Part shown: positions 50,036 through 61,833 of the stretch, in pieces
Numbering within the stretch: the stretch's first letter is position 1
How the letters are laid out: the number at the start of each line of letters is the position of its first letter
Assembly (NCBI GenBank): GCA_037013495.1
Contig: CM072801.1
Span: 73,455,816 to 73,519,815 of the forward strand
Length of the DNA: 64,000 nt
Direction: 5' to 3'
Source: Hippophae tibetana
Lineage: Eukaryota > Streptophyta > Magnoliopsida > Rosales > Elaeagnaceae
Translations under genes and position numbers: made by a program
Notes under the pieces: model-generated
Told to the model about the DNA's origin: nothing
Database searches by the model: none
Seen by the model: the letters and a program-made list of their open reading frames with translations, nothing else

Positions 50036-53000
50036 CATATGTTGTCCGCGAAAAGGATTTGCATTGTTTGGTATCATAGCCGTGGTTTCTGAAAATGGTT
50101 TATCTATAATTATTTATCTATTTTTTGAATTTTAGATTTATAAAAATTTGTCCTTTGATTGTTTTCTGCTTTCTTAAGTCAAAAATCAGAAAAAATAATT
50201 AAATTGTGTCCTTCAAGTCGAGTGTTTTCTTTCAATTTTGTTGTCATTCATTTCCTATTGGGATTTAATTTCGTGGCTTTCCTTAGTTTCACCGTATTTT
50301 TTTCTCGTTATTTCATTTTTGTGTTCAACCTATCTATGTTTTTGAAAAAAGAAAAAAAGTTACTGCAGTTCACAATTTCAAAACAAAAAGAAGTTATCAA
50401 TTGGGCTTCAAACTGTAAACTGTCATAACTTTTGACTCGTATATCGAAACGACTATTATAATATATCCAATCGAAACATGTTTCCATACATAAAAAACAC
50501 ACTATAGCAGTAGTTTTTCTATTCTCATATTTTAAACCAGATTCCAATGTTTACACTACATATAGATGTCTTAAAATTTGATCGCACCCTATTACCATGT
50601 TTTCTATTCTTGTTCTTTCGGATTCCAATTCTATCATCTTGACCATGTTTTAAGAAATTCAACCTTGCTTATTCTTTGTGTTCCTAGGTACATATGTTGT
50701 CAGCGAAAAGGTTTTGCATTGTTTTGTATCATAGCCTTGGTTGATGAAAATGGTTTATCTATCTTTATTTTTCTATTGCTTGATATTTAGATTTATAAAA
50801 ATTTGTCCTTTGATTGTTTTCTGCTTTCTTAAGTAAGAAATCACGAAAAAAGAATTAAATTGTGTCCTTCAAGTGGAGTGTTTTCTTTCAATTTTGTTGT
50901 CAATCTTTTCCCATTTGAATTTCATTTCGTAGCTTTCCTTAGTTTGCCCGTATTTTTTTCTCGTTATTTCATTTTTGTGTTCAACCTATCTATGTTTTTG
51001 AAAAAAGAAAGAAAGTTACTGCAGTTCACAATTTCAAAACATAAAGAAGTTATCAATTGGGGTTGAAACTGTTAACTGTCTTAACTTTTGACTCGTATAT
51101 CGAAACGACTATTATAATATATCATATCGAAACATGTTTCCATACATAAAAAACACACTATAGCAGTAGTTTTTCTATTCTCATATTTCAACCTAGATTC
51201 CATTGTTTACACTACTTATAGACGTCTTAAAATTTGGTCGCACCCTATTACCTTTTTTTGTGTTCTTGTTCTTTCGAATTCCAATTCTATCATCTTAACC
51301 ATGTTTTAAGCAATTCAACCTTGCTTATTCTTTGTATTCATAGGCACATATGTTGTTCGCGAAAAGGATTTGCATTGTTTGGTATCATAGCCTTGGTTGC
51401 TGAAAATGGTTTATCTATCCTTATTTATCTATTTTTTGAATTTTAGATTTATAAAAATTTGTCATTTGATTGTTTTCTGCTTTCTTAAGTCAGATATCAC
51501 GAAAAAAGAATTAAATTGTGTCCTTCAAGTGGACTGTTTTCTTTCAATTTTGTTGTCATTCTTTTCCCATTTGAATTTCATTTCGTAGCTTTCCTTAGTG
51601 ACCCGGTATTTTTTTCTCGTTATTTCATTTTTGTGTTCAACCTATCCATTGTTTTTGAAAAAAGAAAGAAAGTTACTGCAGTTCACAATTTCAAAACAAA
51701 AAGAAGTTATCAATTGGGGTTGAAACTATAAACTGTCACAACTTTTGACTCGTATATCGAAACGACTATTATTATATATCAAATCGAAACATGTTTCCTT
51801 ACATAAAAAACACACTATAGCAGTAGTTTTTCTATTCTCATATTTTAACCCAGATTCCATCGTTTACACTACATATAGAAGTCTTAATATTTGGTCGCAC
51901 CCTATTACCTTGTTTTCTATTCTTTTTCTTTCCGATTCCAATTCTATCATCTTTACCATGTTTTAAGAAATTCACCTTGCTTATTCTTTTGGTTCCTAGG
52001 TACATATGTTGTCCGCGAAAATGTTTTGCATTGTTTTATATCATAGCCTTGGTTGCTGAAAATGGTTTATCTATCTTTATTTTTCTATTGTTTGAATTTT
52101 AGAATTATAAAAATTTGTCCTTTGATTGTTTTCTGCTTTCTTAAGTGAGAAATCACGAAAAAAGAATTAAATTGTGTCCTTCAAGTGGAGTGTTTTCTTT
52201 CAATTTTGTTGTCATTCTTTTCCTATTTGGATTTCATTTCGTAGCTTTCCTTAGTTTCACGGTATTTTTTTCTCGTTATTTCATTTTTATGTTCAACCTA
52301 TCTATGTTTTTGAAAAAAACAAGATAGTTACTACAATTCACAATTTCAAAACAAAAAGAAGTTATCAATTGGGGTTGAAACTGTAAACTGTCAAAACTTT
52401 TGACTCGTATATCGAAACTACTATTATTATATATCAATTCGAAACATGTTTCCATACATAAAAAGCACACTATAGTAGTAGTTTTTCTATTATCATATTT
52501 TTACCCATATTCCATCGTTTACACTACTTATAGACGTCTTAAAATTTGGTCGCACCCTATTACCTTGTTTTCTATTCTTGTTCTTTCGGATTCCAATTCT
52601 ATCATCTTAACCATATTTTAAGCAATTCAACCTTGCTTATTCTTTATGTTCCTAGGTACATATGTTGTCCGCGAAAAGGATTTGTATTGTTTGGTATCAT
52701 AGCCGTGGTTGCTGAAAATGGTTTATCTATATTTATTTATCTATTTTTTGAATTTTAGATTTATAAAAATTTGTCCTTTGATTGTTTTGTGCTTTCTTAA
52801 GTGAGAAATCAGAAAAAATAATTAAATTGTGTCCTTCAAGTCGAGTGTTTTCTTTCTATTTTGTTGTCATTCTTTTCCTATTTGAATTTCATTTCTTAGC
52901 TTTCCTTAGTTTCACGGTATTTTTTTCTCGTTATTTCATTTTTGTGTTCAACCTATCTATGTTTTTGAAAAAAGAAAGAAAGTTACTGCAGTTCACAATT

Positions 53001-55934
53001 TTAAAACAAAAAGAAGTTATCAATTGTGGTTGACACTGTAAACTGTCATAACTTTTGACTCGTATATCGAAACGAGTATTATAATATATCCAATCGAAAC
53101 ATGTTTCCATACATAAAAAACACACTATAGCAGTAGTTTTTCTATTCTCATATTTTAAACCAGATTCTAATGTTTACACTACATATAGATGTCTTAAAAT
53201 TTGATCGCACCCTATTACCATGTTTTCTATTCTTGTTCTTTCGGATTCCAATTCTATCATCTTGACCATGTTTTAAGAAATTCAACCTTGCTTATTCTTT
53301 GTGTTCCTAGGTACATATGTTGTCCGCGAAAAGGTTTTGCATTGTTTTGTATCATAGCCTTGATTGCTGAAAATGGTTTATCTATCTTTATTTTTCTATT
53401 GCTTGAATTTTAGATTTATAAAAATTTGTCCTTTGATTGTTTTCTGCTTTCTTAAGTTAGAAATCACGAAAAAAGAATTAAATTGTGTCCTTCAAGTGGA
53501 GTGTTTTCTTTCTATTTTGTTGTCATTCTTTTCCTATTTGAATTTCATTTCGTAGCTTTCGTTAGTTTCACGGTATTTTTTTCTCGTTATTTCATTTTTA
53601 TGTTCAACCTATCTATGTTTTGGAAAAAAGAAAGAAAGTTACTGCAGTTCACAATTTTAAAACAAAAAGAAGTTATCAATTGGGGTGGAAACTGTAAACT
53701 GTCATAACTTTTGACTCGTATATCGAAACGACTATTATAATATATCAAATCGAAACATGTTTCTATACATAAAAACACACTATAGCAGTAGTTTTTCTAT
53801 TATAATATTTTAACCCAGATTCCATCGTTTACACTACTTATAAACGTCTTAAAATTTGGTCACACCCTCTAACCTTGTTTTTTATTCTTTTTTTTCGGAT
53901 TCCAATTCCTTGATCTTAACCATGTTTTGAAGCAATTGAACCTTGCTTATTCTTTGTGTTCCTAGGTACATATGTTGTCCGCAAAAAGGATTTGCATTGT
54001 TTGGTATCATAGCTGTGGTTGCTAAAAATGGTTTATCTATATTTATTTATCTATTTTTTGAATTTTAGATTCATAAAAATTTGTCCTTTGATTGTTTTCT
54101 GCTTTCTTAAGTCAAAAATCAGAAAAAATAATTAAATTGTGTCCTTCAAGTCGAGTGTTTTCTTTCAATTTTGTTGTCATTCATTTCCTATTGGGATTTA
54201 ATTTCGTGGATTTCCTTAGTTTCACCGTATTTTTTTCTCGTTATTTCATTTTTGTGTTCAACCTACCTATGTTTTTGAAAAAAGAAAAAAAGTTACTGCA
54301 GTTCACAATTTCAAAACAAAAAGAAGTTATCAATTGGGCTTCAAACTGTAAACTGTCATAACTTTTGACTCGTATATCGAAACGTCTATTATAATATATC
54401 CAATCGAAACATGTTTCCATACATAAAAAACACACTATAGCAGTAGTTTTTCTATTCTCATATTTTAACCCAGATTCCATTGTTTACACTACTTATAGAT
54501 GTCTTAAAATTTGATCGCACCCTATTACCATGTTTTCTATTCTTGTTCTTTCGGATTCCAATTCTATCATCTTAACCATGTTTTAAGAAATTCAACCTTT
54601 CTAATTCTTTGTGTTCCTAGGTACATTTGTTGTCTGGGAAAAGGTTTCGCATTGTTTTGTATCATAGACTTGGTTGCTGAAAATGGTTTATCTATCTTTA
54701 TTTTTCTATTGCTTGAATTTTAGAATTATAAAAATTTGTCCTTTGATTGTTTTCTGCTTTCTTAAGTGAGAAATCACGAAAAAAGAATTAAATTGTGTCC
54801 TTCGAGTGGAGTGTTTTCTTTCTATTTTGTTGTCATTCTTTTCCTATTTGAATTTCATTTCGTAGCTTTCGTTAGTTTCACGGTATTTTTTTCTCGTTAT
54901 TTCATTTTTATGTTCAACCTATCTATGTTTTGGAAAAAAGAAAGAAAGTTACTGCAGTTCACAATTTTAAAACAAAAAGAAGTTATCAATTGTGGTTGAC
55001 ACTGTAAACTGTCATAACTTTTGACTCGTATATCGAAACGACTATTATAATATATCCAATCGAAACATGTTTCCATACATAAAAAACACACTATAGGAGT
55101 AGTTTTTCTATTCTCATATTTTAACCCAGATTCCATCGTTTACCCTACTTATAGACGTCTTAAAATTTGGTCGCACCCTCTTACCTTGTTTTTTATTCTA
55201 GTTTTTTCGAATTCCAATTCCTTCATCTTAACCATGTTTTAAGCAATTAAACCTTGCTTATTGTTTGTGTTCCTAGGTACATATGTTGTCCGCGAAAAGG
55301 ATTTGCATTGTTTGGTATCATAGCCGTGGTTGTTGAAAATGGTTTATCTATATTTATTTATCTATTTTTTGAATTTTAGATTTATAAAAATTTGTCCTTT
55401 GATTGTTTTCTGCTTTCTTAAGTCAAAAATCAGAAAAAATAATTAAATTGTGTCCTTCAAGTCGAGTGTTTTCTTTCAATTTTGTTGTCATTCATTTCCT
55501 ATTGGGATTTAATTTCGTGGCTTTCCTTAGTTTCACCATATTTTTTTCTCGTTATTTCATTTTTGTGTTCAACCTATCTATGTTTTTGAAAAAAGAAAAA
55601 AGGTTACTGCAGTTCACAATTTCAAAACAAAAAGAAGTTATCAATTGGGCTTCAAACTGTAAACTGTCATAACTTTTGACTCGTATATCGAAACGAGTAT
55701 TATAATATATCCAATCGAAACATGTTTCCATACATAAAAAACACACTATAGCAGTAGTTTTTCTATTCTCATATTTTAAACCAGATTCTAATGTTTACAC
55801 TACATATAGATGTCTTAAAATTTGATCGCACCCTATTACCATGTTTTCTATTCTTGTTCTTTCGGATTCCAATTCTATCATCTTGACCATGTTTTAAGAA
55901 ATTCAACCTTGCTTATTCTTTGTGTTCCTAGGTA
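50036..55934 (+). repeat. 9-monomer tandem duplication, copy 1 (5,899 bp)
   Basis: Every stretch that I compared between 50,060 and 55,930 is identical to the sequence 5,899 bp further right. That includes rare variants such as CTTAGTGACCCGG (51595 and 57494), CTATCCATTGTTTTTG, CTGTTAACTGTCTTAAC, AAAACAAGATAG and TTCTTTTTCTTTCCG. The left edge lies in the 21-bp stretch from CATATG to AAAAGG at about 50036-50056, since CTAGGATCATATG and upstream bases differ from the partner. Composition: C, several mosaic monomers, then C0, A2, C0, A2, where C0 is a C-like unit with TTGATCGCACCC. Confidence 0.88.
53056..55676 (+). repeat. 4-monomer block (C0-A2-C0-A2), copy 1
   Basis: Four monomers (53056, 53712, 54366, 55022) total 2,621 bp. 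Markers in order are CCTTGATTGCTG, TTCTTTTTTTTCGG with TGAAGCAATTGAACC, TACATTTGTTGTCTGGG with GGTTTCGCATTG, and GTTTACCCTAC with TTCTAGTTTTTTCG. It is the right part of copy 1 of the 9-monomer duplication. Confidence 0.85.
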
Positions 55935-58900
55935 CATATGTTGTCCGCGAAAAGGATTTGCATTGTTTGGTATCATAGCCGTGGTTTCTGAAAATGGTTT
56001 ATCTATAATTATTTATCTATTTTTTGAATTTTAGATTTATAAAAATTTGTCCTTTGATTGTTTTCTGCTTTCTTAAGTCAAAAATCAGAAAAAATAATTA
56101 AATTGTGTCCTTCAAGTCGAGTGTTTTCTTTCAATTTTGTTGTCATTCATTTCCTATTGGGATTTAATTTCGTGGCTTTCCTTAGTTTCACCGTATTTTT
56201 TTCTCGTTATTTCATTTTTGTGTTCAACCTATCTATGTTTTTGAAAAAAGAAAAAAAGTTACTGCAGTTCACAATTTCAAAACAAAAAGAAGTTATCAAT
56301 TGGGCTTCAAACTGTAAACTGTCATAACTTTTGACTCGTATATCGAAACGACTATTATAATATATCCAATCGAAACATGTTTCCATACATAAAAAACACA
56401 CTATAGCAGTAGTTTTTCTATTCTCATATTTTAAACCAGATTCCAATGTTTACACTACATATAGATGTCTTAAAATTTGATCGCACCCTATTACCATGTT
56501 TTCTATTCTTGTTCTTTCGGATTCCAATTCTATCATCTTGACCATGTTTTAAGAAATTCAACCTTGCTTATTCTTTGTGTTCCTAGGTACATATGTTGTC
56601 AGCGAAAAGGTTTTGCATTGTTTTGTATCATAGCCTTGGTTGATGAAAATGGTTTATCTATCTTTATTTTTCTATTGCTTGATATTTAGATTTATAAAAA
56701 TTTGTCCTTTGATTGTTTTCTGCTTTCTTAAGTAAGAAATCACGAAAAAAGAATTAAATTGTGTCCTTCAAGTGGAGTGTTTTCTTTCAATTTTGTTGTC
56801 AATCTTTTCCCATTTGAATTTCATTTCGTAGCTTTCCTTAGTTTGCCCGTATTTTTTTCTCGTTATTTCATTTTTGTGTTCAACCTATCTATGTTTTTGA
56901 AAAAAGAAAGAAAGTTACTGCAGTTCACAATTTCAAAACATAAAGAAGTTATCAATTGGGGTTGAAACTGTTAACTGTCTTAACTTTTGACTCGTATATC
57001 GAAACGACTATTATAATATATCATATCGAAACATGTTTCCATACATAAAAAACACACTATAGCAGTAGTTTTTCTATTCTCATATTTCAACCTAGATTCC
57101 ATTGTTTACACTACTTATAGACGTCTTAAAATTTGGTCGCACCCTATTACCTTTTTTTGTGTTCTTGTTCTTTCGAATTCCAATTCTATCATCTTAACCA
57201 TGTTTTAAGCAATTCAACCTTGCTTATTCTTTGTATTCATAGGCACATATGTTGTTCGCGAAAAGGATTTGCATTGTTTGGTATCATAGCCTTGGTTGCT
57301 GAAAATGGTTTATCTATCCTTATTTATCTATTTTTTGAATTTTAGATTTATAAAAATTTGTCATTTGATTGTTTTCTGCTTTCTTAAGTCAGATATCACG
57401 AAAAAAGAATTAAATTGTGTCCTTCAAGTGGACTGTTTTCTTTCAATTTTGTTGTCATTCTTTTCCCATTTGAATTTCATTTCGTAGCTTTCCTTAGTGA
57501 CCCGGTATTTTTTTCTCGTTATTTCATTTTTGTGTTCAACCTATCCATTGTTTTTGAAAAAAGAAAGAAAGTTACTGCAGTTCACAATTTCAAAACAAAA
57601 AGAAGTTATCAATTGGGGTTGAAACTATAAACTGTCACAACTTTTGACTCGTATATCGAAACGACTATTATTATATATCAAATCGAAACATGTTTCCTTA
57701 CATAAAAAACACACTATAGCAGTAGTTTTTCTATTCTCATATTTTAACCCAGATTCCATCGTTTACACTACATATAGAAGTCTTAATATTTGGTCGCACC
57801 CTATTACCTTGTTTTCTATTCTTTTTCTTTCCGATTCCAATTCTATCATCTTTACCATGTTTTAAGAAATTCACCTTGCTTATTCTTTTGGTTCCTAGGT
57901 ACATATGTTGTCCGCGAAAATGTTTTGCATTGTTTTATATCATAGCCTTGGTTGCTGAAAATGGTTTATCTATCTTTATTTTTCTATTGTTTGAATTTTA
58001 GAATTATAAAAATTTGTCCTTTGATTGTTTTCTGCTTTCTTAAGTGAGAAATCACGAAAAAAGAATTAAATTGTGTCCTTCAAGTGGAGTGTTTTCTTTC
58101 AATTTTGTTGTCATTCTTTTCCTATTTGGATTTCATTTCGTAGCTTTCCTTAGTTTCACGGTATTTTTTTCTCGTTATTTCATTTTTATGTTCAACCTAT
58201 CTATGTTTTTGAAAAAAACAAGATAGTTACTACAATTCACAATTTCAAAACAAAAAGAAGTTATCAATTGGGGTTGAAACTGTAAACTGTCAAAACTTTT
58301 GACTCGTATATCGAAACTACTATTATTATATATCAATTCGAAACATGTTTCCATACATAAAAAGCACACTATAGTAGTAGTTTTTCTATTATCATATTTT
58401 TACCCATATTCCATCGTTTACACTACTTATAGACGTCTTAAAATTTGGTCGCACCCTATTACCTTGTTTTCTATTCTTGTTCTTTCGGATTCCAATTCTA
58501 TCATCTTAACCATATTTTAAGCAATTCAACCTTGCTTATTCTTTATGTTCCTAGGTACATATGTTGTCCGCGAAAAGGATTTGTATTGTTTGGTATCATA
58601 GCCGTGGTTGCTGAAAATGGTTTATCTATATTTATTTATCTATTTTTTGAATTTTAGATTTATAAAAATTTGTCCTTTGATTGTTTTGTGCTTTCTTAAG
58701 TGAGAAATCAGAAAAAATAATTAAATTGTGTCCTTCAAGTCGAGTGTTTTCTTTCTATTTTGTTGTCATTCTTTTCCTATTTGAATTTCATTTCTTAGCT
58801 TTCCTTAGTTTCACGGTATTTTTTTCTCGTTATTTCATTTTTGTGTTCAACCTATCTATGTTTTTGAAAAAAGAAAGAAAGTTACTGCAGTTCACAATTT

Positions 58901-61833
58901 TAAAACAAAAAGAAGTTATCAATTGTGGTTGACACTGTAAACTGTCATAACTTTTGACTCGTATATCGAAACGAGTATTATAATATATCCAATCGAAACA
59001 TGTTTCCATACATAAAAAACACACTATAGCAGTAGTTTTTCTATTCTCATATTTTAAACCAGATTCTAATGTTTACACTACATATAGATGTCTTAAAATT
59101 TGATCGCACCCTATTACCATGTTTTCTATTCTTGTTCTTTCGGATTCCAATTCTATCATCTTGACCATGTTTTAAGAAATTCAACCTTGCTTATTCTTTG
59201 TGTTCCTAGGTACATATGTTGTCCGCGAAAAGGTTTTGCATTGTTTTGTATCATAGCCTTGATTGCTGAAAATGGTTTATCTATCTTTATTTTTCTATTG
59301 CTTGAATTTTAGATTTATAAAAATTTGTCCTTTGATTGTTTTCTGCTTTCTTAAGTTAGAAATCACGAAAAAAGAATTAAATTGTGTCCTTCAAGTGGAG
59401 TGTTTTCTTTCTATTTTGTTGTCATTCTTTTCCTATTTGAATTTCATTTCGTAGCTTTCGTTAGTTTCACGGTATTTTTTTCTCGTTATTTCATTTTTAT
59501 GTTCAACCTATCTATGTTTTGGAAAAAAGAAAGAAAGTTACTGCAGTTCACAATTTTAAAACAAAAAGAAGTTATCAATTGGGGTGGAAACTGTAAACTG
59601 TCATAACTTTTGACTCGTATATCGAAACGACTATTATAATATATCAAATCGAAACATGTTTCTATACATAAAAACACACTATAGCAGTAGTTTTTCTATT
59701 ATAATATTTTAACCCAGATTCCATCGTTTACACTACTTATAAACGTCTTAAAATTTGGTCACACCCTCTAACCTTGTTTTTTATTCTTTTTTTTCGGATT
59801 CCAATTCCTTGATCTTAACCATGTTTTGAAGCAATTGAACCTTGCTTATTCTTTGTGTTCCTAGGTACATATGTTGTCCGCAAAAAGGATTTGCATTGTT
59901 TGGTATCATAGCTGTGGTTGCTAAAAATGGTTTATCTATATTTATTTATCTATTTTTTGAATTTTAGATTCATAAAAATTTGTCCTTTGATTGTTTTCTG
60001 CTTTCTTAAGTCAAAAATCAGAAAAAATAATTAAATTGTGTCCTTCAAGTCGAGTGTTTTCTTTCAATTTTGTTGTCATTCATTTCCTATTGGGATTTAA
60101 TTTCGTGGATTTCCTTAGTTTCACCGTATTTTTTTCTCGTTATTTCATTTTTGTGTTCAACCTACCTATGTTTTTGAAAAAAGAAAAAAAGTTACTGCAG
60201 TTCACAATTTCAAAACAAAAAGAAGTTATCAATTGGGCTTCAAACTGTAAACTGTCATAACTTTTGACTCGTATATCGAAACGTCTATTATAATATATCC
60301 AATCGAAACATGTTTCCATACATAAAAAACACACTATAGCAGTAGTTTTTCTATTCTCATATTTTAACCCAGATTCCATTGTTTACACTACTTATAGATG
60401 TCTTAAAATTTGATCGCACCCTATTACCATGTTTTCTATTCTTGTTCTTTCGGATTCCAATTCTATCATCTTAACCATGTTTTAAGAAATTCAACCTTTC
60501 TAATTCTTTGTGTTCCTAGGTACATTTGTTGTCTGGGAAAAGGTTTCGCATTGTTTTGTATCATAGACTTGGTTGCTGAAAATGGTTTATCTATCTTTAT
60601 TTTTCTATTGCTTGAATTTTAGAATTATAAAAATTTGTCCTTTGATTGTTTTCTGCTTTCTTAAGTGAGAAATCACGAAAAAAGAATTAAATTGTGTCCT
60701 TCGAGTGGAGTGTTTTCTTTCTATTTTGTTGTCATTCTTTTCCTATTTGAATTTCATTTCGTAGCTTTCGTTAGTTTCACGGTATTTTTTTCTCGTTATT
60801 TCATTTTTATGTTCAACCTATCTATGTTTTGGAAAAAAGAAAGAAAGTTACTGCAGTTCACAATTTTAAAACAAAAAGAAGTTATCAATTGTGGTTGACA
60901 CTGTAAACTGTCATAACTTTTGACTCGTATATCGAAACGACTATTATAATATATCCAATCGAAACATGTTTCCATACATAAAAAACACACTATAGGAGTA
61001 GTTTTTCTATTCTCATATTTTAACCCAGATTCCATCGTTTACCCTACTTATAGACGTCTTAAAATTTGGTCGCACCCTCTTACCTTGTTTTTTATTCTAG
61101 TTTTTTCGAATTCCAATTCCTTCATCTTAACCATGTTTTAAGCAATTAAACCTTGCTTATTGTTTGTGTTCCTAGGTACATATGTTGTCCGCGAAAAGGA
61201 TTTGCATTGTTTGGTATCATAGCCGTGGTTGTTGAAAATGGTTTATCTATATTTATTTATCTATTTTTTGAATTTTAGATTTATAAAAATTTGTCCTTTG
61301 ATTGTTTTCTGCTTTCTTAAGTCAAAAATCAGAAAAAATAATTAAATTGTGTCCTTCAAGTCGAGTGTTTTCTTTCAATTTTGTTGTCATTCATTTCCTA
61401 TTGGGATTTAATTTCGTGGCTTTCCTTAGTTTCACCATATTTTTTTCTCGTTATTTCATTTTTGTGTTCAACCTATCTATGTTTTTGAAAAAAGAAAAAA
61501 GGTTACTGCAGTTCACAATTTCAAAACAAAAAGAAGTTATCAATTGGGCTTCAAACTGTAAACTGTCATAACTTTTGACTCGTATATCGAAACGAGTATT
61601 ATAATATATCCAATCGAAACATGTTTCCATACATAAAAAACACACTATAGCAGTAGTTTTTCTATTCTCATATTTTAAACCAGATTCTAATGTTTACACT
61701 ACATATAGATGTCTTAAAATTTGATCGCACCCTATTACCATGTTTTCTATTCTTGTTCTTTCGGATTCCAATTCTATCATCTTGACCATGTTTTAAGAAA
61801 TTCAACCTTGCTTATTCTTTGTGTTCCTAGGTA
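55935..61833 (+). repeat. 9-monomer tandem duplication, copy 2 (5,899 bp)
   Basis: This is the partner of 50036-55934, directly adjacent. The junction falls inside the monomer starting at 55677. Up to about 55935 that monomer follows the C0 unit starting at 53056 (CGAGTATTATAAT, AGATTCTAATG). From about 55956 it follows the A2 unit at 50057 onward (GCCGTGGTTTCTG, TCTATAATTATTT). The right end at about 61834-61854 continues instead with C0 sequence (GGTTTTGCATTG), as expected if the parent array carried the 4-monomer block in tandem. Confidence 0.88.
58955..61575 (+). repeat. 4-monomer block, copy 2
   Basis: It is identical to copy 1 wherever I compared it, as part of the 5,899-bp duplication, and is followed directly by a third copy. 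Its second monomer keeps TTGTCCGCAAAAAGG and ATAGCTGTGG, as copy 1 does. Confidence 0.85.
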
